A stretch of DNA of 64,000 bases from an uncultured Alistipes sp. (GTDB lineage: Bacteria; Bacteroidota; Bacteroidia; Bacteroidales; Rikenellaceae). The notes under the pieces were generated by a model. It saw only the letters and a program-made list of their open reading frames with translations, did not search any database and had not been told where the DNA came from. Location of the stretch: positions 1-64,000 of the forward strand of contig CAJMKE010000006.1 in the NCBI GenBank assembly GCA_905213895.1, given 5' to 3'. The position numbers were made by a program, and so were the translations under genes. Within the stretch, counting starts at the first letter, position 1, and each line of letters begins with the position of its first letter. Positions 1-8,492 of the stretch are shown here, in pieces.

Positions 1-79
1 GATGGCGGAATCGGTAGACGCGCTGGTCTCAAACACCAGTAGGTTCACCCCTGTGCCGGTTCGACCCCGGCTCTGGGTA
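1..79 (+). tRNA. tRNA-Leu (anticodon CAA), 5' end cut off by window edge
   Basis: The sequence folds as a class II tRNA. The anticodon stem CTGGT/ACCAG encloses the loop CTCAAAC, giving anticodon CAA (leucine codon UUG). A variable arm and the T arm GCCGG-TTCGACC-CCGGC follow. The 3' acceptor strand TCTGGGT and discriminator A end at 79. The acceptor pairing implies that five 5' bases lie before the window. CCA is not encoded. A strong terminator follows directly. Confidence 0.95.
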
Positions 80-87
80 CAGAGAAG

Positions 88-125
88 ACGGATAATGTGA
101 AACACATTATCCGTTTTCTTTTTTT
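88..125 (+). terminator. Rho-independent terminator of the tRNA gene
   Basis: A perfect 12-bp stem (ACGGATAATGTG, 88-99, with its complement 103-114) has a 3-nt loop and is followed by a T-rich run to about 125. Confidence 0.9.
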
Positions 126-132
126 CTTGCTG

Positions 133-173
133 TTAGGGTCTCTTTAAGGTCCTTAAAGACTTTAAGGTCATTA
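133..173. repeat. 9-nt-period array, locus 1
   Basis: Imperfect 9-mers such as TTTAAGGTC, CTTAAAGAC and TTTAAGGTC run head to tail between the tRNA terminator and the 3' end of the convergent hydrolase gene. It belongs to a family of 13 loci in this window. Confidence 0.8.
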
Positions 174-192
174 TCCCGTTTCGGCGAAACGC

Positions 193-930
193 CTACTCTT
201 TCACGAACTTGTAGACCCACTGTTTGACGATTTCGTGCTTTTCGTGCGTGCCGCGTCTGCCCATGTCGCTATGCGTTACGCCGTCGAGTTTCACGACCGT
301 CATGCGGTACTGCTTCTGCTCCTCCTCGGTCGGCAGCACGCCTTCGTCCGCTTCGAAGTTGCAGCCGCGCAGTGTGTAAAGTCGCGGCGAGGCGGTTCGC
401 GGCATACGCATCCGGCGCGAGTCGAGTGTAATGCCCTTGTAGAAGAGTTGTGGGTTCTCGTCGATGCAGAGCATCGAGATGTCGCCGCCGTTGGAGTGTC
501 CTATCAGTATCAGTTTTTTCCAGTCGAGGTCGGGTTTCAGTGCCTTGAACGCGTTTATGGTGAACATGACGTTCTCTTTGCCGCGCTCCCAGTTCGACCT
601 GCGGGTTACGGCGAAATTACCGCCCGTCAGCGGCATCTGCGGGTCGTCGGGGCGTTCGTGATGTATGCTTATCACGTAGTATCCCTTCTCCGCCAGATAG
701 CGGTTCAGATAGGCGTACTTCCGGTGGGACTGCGGGTCTTTGTTCTTGTGGTAGCCGTGGCTGAAAACGACCACACCCGTGTGGCGGTTGGTTTTCGCGG
801 GCGAGTACACCGCAACCGGAATGACCCGCGACCGCAGCGAATCGTACAGGCAAACCGAATATTCGGTCTGCGCGAATGCGCCGAATGCGAACGACAGCAG
901 CCATAACAGTGTCATGAGGATTTTTTTCAT
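193..930 (-). CDS. Secreted alpha/beta-hydrolase
   Basis: This 245-residue protein starts with a signal peptide (about residues 1-20, ending AFGAFAQ), so it should act in the periplasm or outside the cell. The alpha/beta-hydrolase fold is shown by the oxyanion HG at 58-59, the nucleophile elbow GHSNGG with Ser146, a probable acid Asp170 and His220 in GVTHSD. The fold includes esterases, lipases and peptidases, and nothing here fixes the substrate. The gene stands alone, facing the tRNA gene, and its upstream side carries a pair of 73-bp repeats. Confidence 0.8.
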   Translation of the reverse strand: MKKILMTLLWLLSFAFGAFAQTEYSVCLYDSLRSRVIPVAVYSPAKTNRHTGVVVFSHGYHKNKDPQSHRKYAYLNRYLAEKGYYVISIHHERPDDPQMPLTGGNFAVTRRSNWERGKENVMFTINAFKALKPDLDWKKLILIGHSNGGDISMLCIDENPQLFYKGITLDSRRMRMPRTASPRLYTLRGCNFEADEGVLPTEEEQKQYRMTVVKLDGVTHSDMGRRGTHEKHEIVKQWVYKFVKE

Positions 931-992
931 AGTTCAGGTCGGATTGGTTTTGACGGCGTTCGGGTTGCCGCGCCACTCCGAGTACAAATATA

Positions 993-1138
993 CGAATAAG
1001 CGAGTGGAAAAGCAAAAGAACTTTTGATTTTCCCGAGCGGGAGTATATAGGGCGCAGCCAAATTGCGAATAAGCGAGTGGAAAAGCAAAAGAACTTTTGA
1101 TTTTCCCGAGCGGAAGTATATAAGGCGGAGCCAAATAT
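993..1138. repeat. 73-bp unit, head-to-tail pair (copy A)
   Basis: Two units starting at 993 and 1066 repeat with a 73-bp step and few differences. Each begins CGAATAAGCGAG, holds a small hairpin (GGAAAAGCAAAAG with CTTTTGATTTTCC) and then CCGAGCGG.AGTATATA. A diverged pair with the same spacing lies at 60527-60672. Confidence 0.85.
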
Positions 1139-1140
1139 AC

Positions 1141-1180
1141 GAAAAAACCGTAGGGAAATCATGTGATTCCCCTACGGTCT
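1141..1180 (-). terminator. Terminator of the rubrerythrin gene
   Basis: Read on the minus strand, ACCGTAGGG and CCCTACGGT form the outer part of a long stem about a short loop, followed by TTTTTT. It lies just 3' of the rubrerythrin stop codon. Confidence 0.9.
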
Positions 1181-1204
1181 CTGTAACGTTTCCGACCGAA
1201 GCCG

Positions 1205-1741
1205 TTAGTAGTTCTCTGCCTTGATTTCGAAATAAGCCTGCGGGTGAGCGCAGATAGGGCATACCTCCGGAGCCTTCTTGCCGACTACGACGTGTCCGCA
1301 GTTGGAACACTGCCAAATCGTGTCGCCCTCGCGCGAGAACACCAAGCCGCCCTCTACGTTGGCGAGCAGTTTGAGGTAACGTTCCTCGTGTTCTTTCTCG
1401 ATTTTCGCAACTCCCTCGAACAGGAAGGCGATTTCGTCGAATCCCTCCGCACGAGCCTCTTTGGCGAACGTCGCGTACATATCTGTCCACTCGTAGTTTT
1501 CGCCCTCGGCTGCCGCTTTCAGATTCTCGGCGGTTGTGCCGATGCCGCCCAAGAGTTTGAACCATATCTCGGCATGCTCCTTCTCGTTCGCTGCGGTTGC
1601 CTCGAACAACTTGGAGATTTGCACGTATCCCTCCTTCTTGGCTACCGATGCGAAATAGGTGTATTTGTTGCGGGCCTGACTTTCGCCGGCGAATGCCGTC
1701 ATCAGATTCTGTTCCGTTTTTGTTCCTTTCAGTTCTTTCAT
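1205..1741 (-). CDS. rbr: Rubrerythrin
   Basis: This 178-residue non-haem iron protein reduces hydrogen peroxide in the cytoplasm of anaerobes. The N-terminal ferritin-like four-helix domain supplies the di-iron ligands (Glu20 in GESQARNKY, EKEH at 53-56 and again near 115-118). A C-terminal rubredoxin domain binds one iron through Cys145, Cys148, Cys161 and Cys164. Length and domain order are those of classical rubrerythrin. It has its own promoter (1776-1806) and a terminator, so it is probably transcribed alone. Confidence 0.97.
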   Translation of the reverse strand: MKELKGTKTEQNLMTAFAGESQARNKYTYFASVAKKEGYVQISKLFEATAANEKEHAEIWFKLLGGIGTTAENLKAAAEGENYEWTDMYATFAKEARAEGFDEIAFLFEGVAKIEKEHEERYLKLLANVEGGLVFSREGDTIWQCSNCGHVVVGKKAPEVCPICAHPQAYFEIKAENY

Positions 1742-1775
1742 AATATAAATCGTGTTAGTGTTCGTTTTTCCGATG

Positions 1776-1806
1776 CGAAGATACGAACGATTGTCGTAAT
1801 TGCAAA
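1776..1806 (-). promoter_or_regulatory. Promoter of rubrerythrin (Bacteroidetes type)
   Basis: On the minus strand TTTG (1803-1806), 19 nt, then TATCTTCG (1776-1783) matches TTTG-N19-21-TAnnTTTG with one mismatch. It lies 35 nt upstream of the start codon. Confidence 0.65.
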
Positions 1807-1837
1807 TCTTTATTTCTTATGCCGTTATAAGCGCAAC

Positions 1838-2986
1838 TTATGCGTCGTGCCGTCTGCCCTCCTTGGCGTCGACCGGATTGGCATAGATGCCCAGATATAT
1901 TTCGCGGGCGGTCTCGACTGCATCGCCGAAACGCTCCTCGGCTTTCGCCAGACGTTCGCGGAACGTCCGCTCCTGCTCCGGCGTGTAACGGTCGGCGTAG
2001 CGGCGTTCGTCATGCAGAATGTCATGGGCGATGTAGTTGGTGTCGTGAAGCCGGTAGGCATCGATGATGCGGCGGTCGATAAGGTCGGTAAGTGCCTTGT
2101 AGGCCTCGGCTTTCGGCATTTCGCCGATGACGCGCAACTCCTCGTCGCCGACAGGTTCGCAGATGGTGATGCAGACGTTGCCTTTCGGCGAAACGATGCC
2201 CGACATTATGCTCTCGAAATCCTCGTTGGGCTTCTTGCGGTACGGCTCGCCGCTCATGCGTGCGGTGAGTTCGAGTGCTTTCTGAATGTCGCAGGTCTCG
2301 TACTGATACGATATTGATACGGGCGTGATTTTCAACTGCCCGAAATCCTTCGCGAAATCGCCTTCGCCGCTCATGCCGAGCATCTTCAACAGCCCTTGGT
2401 CTGTCGCGTCGCGTCCGTCCTTGGTGCGTCCGTTGCGCTGTGCAATTCACATCTTGCGTCCGCTTTCGATGCGCAGGCGGATGTATTCGGTCAGATGCCG
2501 CGAATTTTCGAGAAACTCGCGCGGCGAAACGTCGTCCTTGCGGATTACCTTCACCATGTGGTTGGCGCGGCAGATGTCGGCTACGAGTTGCGGTCGCAGC
2601 AGATTGTCGCCCAAAGCGATGTCGGTCGTCGGCAGCGAACGGGTGAACAGCGCGAACTGCAACATGAATGCGTCGAGGACTATGTCGCGGTGATTCGATA
2701 TGAACAGTTGCCCGTCGTCGGGCGATACGTTTTCGATGCCGGATGCGGTGAATTCCGCTATCGTGGTGTCGATTATCCGTTTGATTGCCGGATACATTAT
2801 CTCTCTCTGTATCTGGTCTGTCGTGCGACATGCCCTGATTGCGGCGCGGACTGCTTCGATGTCCATGCCCGGAAATGCGAATCCGGCAGCCGGTTCGAGC
2901 AGCGGGTCGTCGGCGATGCGCTGCATCGCGACAGGAATCTCGTCGTCGTAATACGCTCTTATGTCGTCGAATGACGTGTTCTCCAT
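1838..2986 (-). pseudogene. PlsC-like 1-acyl-glycerol-3-phosphate acyltransferase, interrupted by an in-frame TGA
   Basis: The frame would encode 382 residues but has TGA (complement of 2447-2449) at codon 180. The part before it has NHRDIVLD near residues 98-105, the acyltransferase HX4D-type active site, so the family role would be acylation of lysophosphatidate-like lipids at the inner membrane. After the TGA the same frame continues as IAQRNGRTKDG and on to a stop at 1838. As I recall the family, this stretch reads WIAQR.GR.KDG, so TGA stands where TGG (Trp) is expected. Neither half alone is a full domain. Other genes here end in TGA, so it is a stop codon in this genome. Possible causes are a recent nonsense mutation, a base-calling error or readthrough. 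A -7-like TATATTTG lies upstream at 3035-3042. Confidence 0.8.
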
Positions 2987-3091
2987 TATGTCTGTTTTTG
3001 CGATTTTGCGACCCGCGCAAAATCATTGGTTATGCAAATATAACAAAAAAATCGTATGTTCGTTCATATTGCGCAGGAGAAGACCGTAAAT

Positions 3092-3136
3092 GTCCTTAAA
3101 GTCGTTAAGGACTTTAAGGACCTTAAAGACTTTAAT
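3092..3136. repeat. 9-nt-period array, locus 2 (five units)
   Basis: Exactly five 9-mers: GTCCTTAAA, GTCGTTAAG, GACTTTAAG, GACCTTAAA, GACTTTAAT. It lies directly 3' of the NCS2 permease gene. GTCCTTAAAG and CTTTAAGGAC inside it could pair as a hairpin. Confidence 0.9.
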
Positions 3137-3140
3137 CCTC

Positions 3141-4394
3141 CTATCTGCTCTCCCGTTTGAGCAGCAGATGTTCGAGCAGGAGAATCACGATTATTCCCAT
3201 CACGAATCCGTTGCCGACTATCGGGCGCAGCAGTGCGGGTATGGTGTCGATTGCCTGCTGCGGGGCGAACGAAAGGATGATGTTGAACATTATCGGAATG
3301 CCCAGTATCATGCCGTCCTTGAATGTCGGTACGGCTTTCGACGCCTGCATCATGCCCAGTCCCGCGGCGATTTGCGTCGCCATGAGATACAGCAGTACCG
3401 TACCCATTACCGGCAGCGGTATCGTCAGCAGTACCGATACGGGTTTCGGGAAGAATGCGAGCAGAATCATCGCTGCGGCTGCGGGCAATACAGTGTACCG
3501 CGAAGCGCACGAGGTCGATGCCACGACACCCGGCGAAAGCGAATAGTCGACGGGTCCGATGACGCCGAACGCTCCTGCGACCACATTCATCAGCCCCGTT
3601 ATGCCCACTCCGCGTTTGTTGCGCCGCGGCATGTTGTCGGCATCAATCATTTCGCCGAGCGACTGTACCGAACCTACCTCGTTTATCAGCAGTGCGACGT
3701 AGCAGAATACGAATGCCAGCACCACTCCCGCGTCGAACTCCATCGGCAGATTGAGCAGCCGCGGTTCGACGCTGTCGGTCAGGAACTGCGACGGAAATCC
3801 CGTGAAGCAGTAGTATATAAGCGAACCGAGAATCATCGCCCAGATGACGACCGTGGTCTTCCACATTCCGCGCAACAGGTTGTTAGCCACAGCCATGACG
3901 AGTACGCAGACTATGGAGAATACCAGCGCGAGCAGTTGGTGGTCGTTGTCGGCGAATATAAGACCCACGATGGGTTTGGCTATCGTGAACGAAACCAGAA
4001 GCAGTATCGAAATCACGACACGCGGCGTGAATATGCGTTGCAGCCGCGAGAGGATTCCGCAAGCCGCCATGACAGCCACTATCGCTCCGCCAATCATCAT
4101 CGCCGGATAAATCGTGGACGAACCGTGTCCCTGCGCCGAAGCCGTGATGACACCCATAAGCAGTGCGGCGGCAGGTCCCGCGATAAGCGGCAGCCGGTGT
4201 CCCCACAGAGACTGGATAATCATCGTTACGCCCATTACGGCGAACATCTTCCGGGTGAAGAATACCGTTTCTCCCTCGGGTGCGATGAAAGTGCTGGTCA
4301 GCACCACGGGAATACATATCATGAACCATTGCAGACCGTAGAGCAGCATCGCTCCGGCAGACGGTTTCGAGTCAAGTCCGTATTTTAGTTTCAT
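3141..4394 (-). CDS. NCS2-family purine/pyrimidine permease
   Basis: This 417-residue, very hydrophobic protein has about 12-14 membrane segments and the layout of the nucleobase:cation symporter 2 (uracil-xanthine permease) family, including LPLIAGPAAALLMG early, an acidic NEVGSVQSLGEM stretch in the middle and a GPVDYSLSPGVV segment. It should import a nucleobase with protons or sodium. The specific base cannot be told from sequence alone. Only 3 nt separate its start from the stop of the upstream phosphate transporter, so the two are almost certainly co-transcribed. Confidence 0.88.
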   Translation of the reverse strand: MKLKYGLDSKPSAGAMLLYGLQWFMICIPVVLTSTFIAPEGETVFFTRKMFAVMGVTMIIQSLWGHRLPLIAGPAAALLMGVITASAQGHGSSTIYPAMMIGGAIVAVMAACGILSRLQRIFTPRVVISILLLVSFTIAKPIVGLIFADNDHQLLALVFSIVCVLVMAVANNLLRGMWKTTVVIWAMILGSLIYYCFTGFPSQFLTDSVEPRLLNLPMEFDAGVVLAFVFCYVALLINEVGSVQSLGEMIDADNMPRRNKRGVGITGLMNVVAGAFGVIGPVDYSLSPGVVASTSCASRYTVLPAAAAMILLAFFPKPVSVLLTIPLPVMGTVLLYLMATQIAAGLGMMQASKAVPTFKDGMILGIPIMFNIILSFAPQQAIDTIPALLRPIVGNGFVMGIIVILLLEHLLLKRESR

Positions 4395-4397
4395 TTC

Positions 4398-6611
4398 CTA
4401 TTTGTGTTGGACGAAATAACGCTGCGATTTTATAAGGTTGCGCGTGTGCAGCACCATCGTCTTGGTTTCGTTGAGGATGGTTATGTACAACATGCTTGCC
4501 TTCGTCGAACTCTCCTTGTGCTTGATGCTGCGCAACTGATTGGTCATGGCTTCCGAAATCGATTCGAACAGCGCGTCGCGAAGTTCGACCACGAGATGCG
4601 TCTCCGAGAAGTCGTTGCGTTGCAGGATGATGTTCACGCGGGCGAAAATTATCTCGACATCGTCGTTGATGCGCATCAGGTCGTCTATCTGCTCCTTCGT
4701 CATGCCCTCGTGGTTGTTGTCGATATGTTCGAAGCACGGGTGGGTGATGTTGCGCAGTGAACGCGCGATTTCGGTTATGTAGTCTATCGCCTGCGCATAG
4801 TAGTAAGCCGCCGCGATTTCGTTGTCTTTGAGGTTGGAGAGTACCGACATGATGTTCTTCTTGCGCTGCTTCGACATGTCGTACAGTTCGTCCGACTGCT
4901 GGACGGCCTCGCGCAGCGCTTTGCGGTTCTCCTTGAATACCGCAATCATCGTGCGGTCGTAAATCTTCGTGGCGAGACGCATGGCCTCCGATACCTCGGC
5001 GACGCTCTGTCTGATGATGCCGTCGGCGTCGTCGGCTACGACGTGTTCCGATTCAGCCGGAGCGGCAGCCGCCTTGTTCTTCTTGATGTTGCTGCGCACG
5101 AGCATCCAGCCGCAGAGCAGCGACACGCCCACTATGGCGATATTGCCGCCGTACATCAGCGCGAGCGCGACACAGAATGCTATCAGGAATGCGCCGAAGC
5201 CCGTAACGAACCATCCCGAAACTACGGTTAGTACGCCCGAGATGCGGTATACCGCGCTCTCGCGTCCCCATGCCTTGTCGGCGAGCGACGAACCCATCGA
5301 CACCATGAAGCATACGTAGGTGGTCGAGAGCGGCAGTTTGAGCGACGTCGCAATCGAAATCAGTATCGCCGATGTCGTGAGATTTACCGTAGCGCGTATG
5401 AGGTCGTAAGAGCCGCCCTCGGCGCGCTCCTCGTCGGAGAGTTTCACGAACCGGCTGCGGATGAAGTCGATGACGCATTGCGGCGTGAACCGTGCGAGCG
5501 TCGAATTGACGTTCATCGCCATTCGGACAACTCCTCGTGATGCGGGCGTCGAACTGAACTTGCCGTCCGACTCGTCCTGCGACGAGAGCGAGATTTCGGT
5601 CTGGCTGACCGACAGCGCGCGCTTGGATGTCCAGAGCGTAACTATCATTATCAGTCCCGCGATGAGCAGCAGTCCCATGTTGGCAGCCTCGTCGGATGCC
5701 AGCGCGCCCATTTTTATCGCCGTGTCGCCGCTTTCGCGCGCGAGCATGTACGAATCGTAGCCCGCCACCGGAACACCCACGAAATTGACGAGGTCGTTGC
5801 CGGCGAATGCCAGCGCGAGAGCGAAAGTTCCTGCGAGGATGTTGAGTTTGAGTATGTTCACGCGGAACATGCTCAAAAAGTATAGAATCATGCTGCACGC
5901 TATCCAGCAGATGAACAGCGCGAGCAGCATGTTGTCGTTGATGAACTCTATCGCGGCGGTTCCGGCGAGAATGCCTTTCAAACCCTTGAACAGTGCGAAA
6001 TAGACTATCGAGGTGAACGACATTCCGCACCAAAGCGGACCGAACCTGTTGAAAATCTTCTTGTAGCGGAACGAGAAGATGATGCGCGATACGTACATGA
6101 CGAACGAGCCGCACGAAAAGGCGAGAATGACCGACAGCAGTATTCCCGCGACGATTGCCATGGCGCGCGTGGAGTTGATGTAGTTGCCTATCTGTGCGAG
6201 CGAAATCGCCTCGTTCGACGTGATGACGGCGATTGATGTCGCGAGTGCCGAACCGAGAAGGCAGAACACGAGGGCGACGGTCGTCGATGTCGGCAGTCCC
6301 ATCGTGTTGTAGATGTCGAGCAGGATTATGTTGGCGAGCATCACCGACAGATAGAGAATCATCACCTCCCTGAACGTGAAGTTCGACGGGTCGAACATTC
6401 CGCTTCGGGCGACCTCCATCATGCCGCTCGACGTCGCCGCGCCTATGATGATGCCTATCGATGCCACCGCCATGATGACGCGCAGCGAAGCCGCCCGCGA
6501 CGCGATGGCGGAGTTGAGGAAATTGGCGGCGTCATTCATCACTCCGATGAACAGACCGGTAATTGCCAGAATGACCATTACGGTCAGCATGAAGGTGTAG
6601 ATATAATCCAT
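4398..6611 (-). CDS. PiT-family inorganic phosphate transporter with C-terminal PhoU-like domain
   Basis: This 737-residue protein has two PiT signature halves: GVMNDAANFLNSAIASR near residue 25 with GLPTSTT near 110, and LKLPLSTTYV in the second half. It should move phosphate across the inner membrane with a cation. After about residue 520 it changes to a soluble helical region with PhoU-like features (AMRLATKIYDRTMIA, repeated helices with acidic residues), giving transporter and regulatory-type domain in one chain. It is the first gene of a two-gene unit with the NCS2 permease. Confidence 0.9.
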   Translation of the reverse strand: MDYIYTFMLTVMVILAITGLFIGVMNDAANFLNSAIASRAASLRVIMAVASIGIIIGAATSSGMMEVARSGMFDPSNFTFREVMILYLSVMLANIILLDIYNTMGLPTSTTVALVFCLLGSALATSIAVITSNEAISLAQIGNYINSTRAMAIVAGILLSVILAFSCGSFVMYVSRIIFSFRYKKIFNRFGPLWCGMSFTSIVYFALFKGLKGILAGTAAIEFINDNMLLALFICWIACSMILYFLSMFRVNILKLNILAGTFALALAFAGNDLVNFVGVPVAGYDSYMLARESGDTAIKMGALASDEAANMGLLLIAGLIMIVTLWTSKRALSVSQTEISLSSQDESDGKFSSTPASRGVVRMAMNVNSTLARFTPQCVIDFIRSRFVKLSDEERAEGGSYDLIRATVNLTTSAILISIATSLKLPLSTTYVCFMVSMGSSLADKAWGRESAVYRISGVLTVVSGWFVTGFGAFLIAFCVALALMYGGNIAIVGVSLLCGWMLVRSNIKKNKAAAAPAESEHVVADDADGIIRQSVAEVSEAMRLATKIYDRTMIAVFKENRKALREAVQQSDELYDMSKQRKKNIMSVLSNLKDNEIAAAYYYAQAIDYITEIARSLRNITHPCFEHIDNNHEGMTKEQIDDLMRINDDVEIIFARVNIILQRNDFSETHLVVELRDALFESISEAMTNQLRSIKHKESSTKASMLYITILNETKTMVLHTRNLIKSQRYFVQHK

Positions 6612-6678
6612 ACGGTACTTTTGCGGACAAGACGCCTGAACCGGTATCCGTCTGCGGGTTAGTAATCGTTTGCGTTAT

Positions 6679-6725
6679 GAAAAGCGGAAGAGCGGTCGGC
6701 GTTTCGTGCCGCCTAACCCCTCTTC
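6679..6725 (-). terminator. Probable terminator of the glycerophosphodiesterase gene
   Basis: On the minus strand CGGAAGAG...CTCTTCCG form the outer stem with inner GGCG/CGCC pairing, followed by CTTTTC. It lies just 3' of the stop codon at 6740. Confidence 0.65.
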
Positions 6726-6739
6726 CGTATCGTTGCCGC

Positions 6740-7540
6740 CTATTTGCACATTTCGGCGATAAGCTTCTTCGCGAGAACCGGATTGTCGGTCGTGATGTAA
6801 TCGACTCCGTTTTCAATTACCCAGCGCAGGTCTTCCTCCTTGTTTACCGTCCATACATTGACGGTCATGCCGAGTTTGTGCGCGCGCTTTATCCATTTGG
6901 GATTCTTTTTCAGCACCGACAATTTGTAGTCGATACCCGACAGACCCATTCCGGCTACGTATTCAGGAGTGTAGTCGCCGTTGAGGTATGCGATTTTGGT
7001 GCCCTCGGGAGCGATTCGCTTCAACTCCTCGCAGACGAACGGACGGAAGGCGATGTACTCCACCTGCTCCTGCAATCCGTATTCGGCGACCTTGTCCACG
7101 ACCGCCTTCACGATTTCGGTCTCGCGCTGCGGGGTGGCGTGCTTCTTGATTTCGATGATGAGTTTGGTCTTCTTGTCCTTCTTGGTCTGTTTCAGATACT
7201 GGTCGAAGGTTGGCATCGTCTCGCCGTTTTCGAGTTTGATGGCGAGCACTTCATCCTTGCTGCTCTTCTGAATGTCCACGCGTTTGATGTCCTGCTCCTT
7301 GTTGGTCTGTTTGTCGGGATGCATGCTGCCATGGACGACGAGGATTTCACCGTCCTTGGTGAGATTGACATCGCATTCAGAACCGAAGATTCCGAGTTTC
7401 TGAGCCTCTTTGAGGGCGGCGATGGAGTTGCGTGCCGAGCCTTTGGTCGCGTGGAATCCGCGATGGGCGATTACCTGCGGCTGCGCCATTACTGCGAAGC
7501 CGACGAGTGTCATAATGGAAAGCGACAATAGTTTTTTCAT
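6740..7540 (-). CDS. Secreted glycerophosphodiester phosphodiesterase family protein
   Basis: This 266-residue protein has a signal peptide (about residues 1-19). The GDPD fold (TIM barrel) is shown by AHRGFHA near residue 26, SECDVNLTKDGEILVVHG near 53-70, IEIKKH in the middle, VNVWTVN and DYITTDNP at the end. The family splits glycerophosphodiesters into glycerol-3-phosphate and an alcohol. Two usual motifs differ: the PENT segment reads ARNS, and the HD of VVHD reads HG. It may therefore belong to a variant subfamily. A consensus promoter lies 77 nt upstream. Confidence 0.88.
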   Translation of the reverse strand: MKKLLSLSIMTLVGFAVMAQPQVIAHRGFHATKGSARNSIAALKEAQKLGIFGSECDVNLTKDGEILVVHGSMHPDKQTNKEQDIKRVDIQKSSKDEVLAIKLENGETMPTFDQYLKQTKKDKKTKLIIEIKKHATPQRETEIVKAVVDKVAEYGLQEQVEYIAFRPFVCEELKRIAPEGTKIAYLNGDYTPEYVAGMGLSGIDYKLSVLKKNPKWIKRAHKLGMTVNVWTVNKEEDLRWVIENGVDYITTDNPVLAKKLIAEMCK

Positions 7541-7616
7541 GTCTGTTTATGTTTTTAGGTTGTTTCTTCGTGTATGGTCGGGGCGTATATCCGCACGCCC
7601 GTCGGAATAAACGTAT

Positions 7617-7647
7617 CAAAGGTACGTATAATTTCGGAATAAGCAAA
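7617..7647 (-). promoter_or_regulatory. Promoter of the glycerophosphodiesterase gene
   Basis: On the minus strand TTTG (7644-7647), 19 nt, TACCTTTG (7617-7624) is an exact match to the Bacteroidetes housekeeping promoter. It implies a 5' leader of about 70 nt. Confidence 0.8.
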
Positions 7648-7754
7648 AAACGCACGCCGAGACCGGTTGGAAATATCCGGTGCAGCAGTCGTAAACCGAT
7701 GCTGCCGTATGCCCCTTTGTCTGATGGAATACATTGTGCATGACTGCGAAAGCG

Positions 7755-8324
7755 TTATCTGCCGTTTTTGAAGCCTATCGGATTCGGTTTCCTGTTTGCC
7801 TGTACGGGCTTTACCGACAACTCCGCTATCGCGTTGTAGATGTTGTCGAGTTCCCTGCGCATATCTTCCGACAGGTCGTTCACGGCTTCCATGTTCTCCT
7901 CGTCGTTGCGTTCCAGCAGTGCCAGTTTCGCCCGCATCTCGCGCAGTTCCGCCGTTATGTTGTCTGTCGTGGTTATGTAGTTGCGCATCGCGACGAAAGC
8001 ACGCATGATGGCGATGTTGGCGTTTATGGCTATGTCGCTGTTGAGCAGTCCCGACAGCATGGCTACGCCCTGCTCGGTAAAGGCGAAAGGCAATTTGCGT
8101 ATGCCGCCCCAACTTGATGTAACAATTTGTGATTTCAAGTTGTCAAACTCTTGATTGTTAAGTTGAAACATGAAATCGGGAGGAAACCTTCTGATATTGC
8201 GCTTCACCGCCTGGTTCAGCGCACTCGTAGTTACCTGATACAAATCGGCAAGGTCGCGGTCGAGCATCACCCGCACGCCGCGGATTTCGTATATTTTGTC
8301 GGTGATGGATTGAAGTTCGTTCAT
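7755..8324 (-). CDS. ORF6N-domain DNA-binding protein
   Basis: From ATG at 8324 this is a 189-residue protein. An in-frame ATG at 8390 would add 22 residues unlike the family, so the later start is preferred. Residues 1-90 carry the ORF6N/KilA-N type domain (KIYEIRGVRVMLDRDLADLY, then LNQAVKRNIRRFP and FMFQL), and FTEQGVAMLSGLL is typical of the family. The rest is a helical tail that may dimerise. The domain is common in phage and island regulators, but no other phage-like gene is nearby. The role is unknown beyond likely DNA binding. Confidence 0.85.
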   Translation of the reverse strand: MNELQSITDKIYEIRGVRVMLDRDLADLYQVTTSALNQAVKRNIRRFPPDFMFQLNNQEFDNLKSQIVTSSWGGIRKLPFAFTEQGVAMLSGLLNSDIAINANIAIMRAFVAMRNYITTTDNITAELREMRAKLALLERNDEENMEAVNDLSEDMRRELDNIYNAIAELSVKPVQANRKPNPIGFKNGR

Positions 8325-8452
8325 TCGGTCGGCAGTTTTTCCAAGATGTACAAAGTTATTAAAATTTTTCCGATTTCCGGTATTTCGCATGGAGGTTTTG
8401 TGAAACTGCGTGAAAAATCGCGCGGAAATGTCGATGTGTCGAGTTAAAATCT

Positions 8453-8460
8453 TAACTTTG
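8453..8460 (+). promoter_or_regulatory. -7 element (TAACTTTG) for the epimerase gene
   Basis: TAACTTTG fits TAnnTTTG and ends 32 nt before the start codon. No clear TTTG is seen at the -33 spacing, so this is only a half match. Confidence 0.45.
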
Positions 8461-8492
8461 CATCGTTAACTAACACTTAATCCCGAAAACCT

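Noticed and set aside
2447..2449. Selenocysteine or reassigned TGA in the acyltransferase
   Set aside because: Family members as I recall them have Trp at this place, no selenocysteine hairpin is evident, and TGA ends other genes here.
3092..3136. Reading the 9-nt arrays as CRISPR repeats
   Set aside because: There are no unique spacers between units, the period is 9 nt, and no cas gene is present.
7755..8324. A prophage remnant around the ORF6N gene
   Set aside because: Both neighbours are ordinary chromosomal genes and no integrase, attachment site or phage structural gene is seen.
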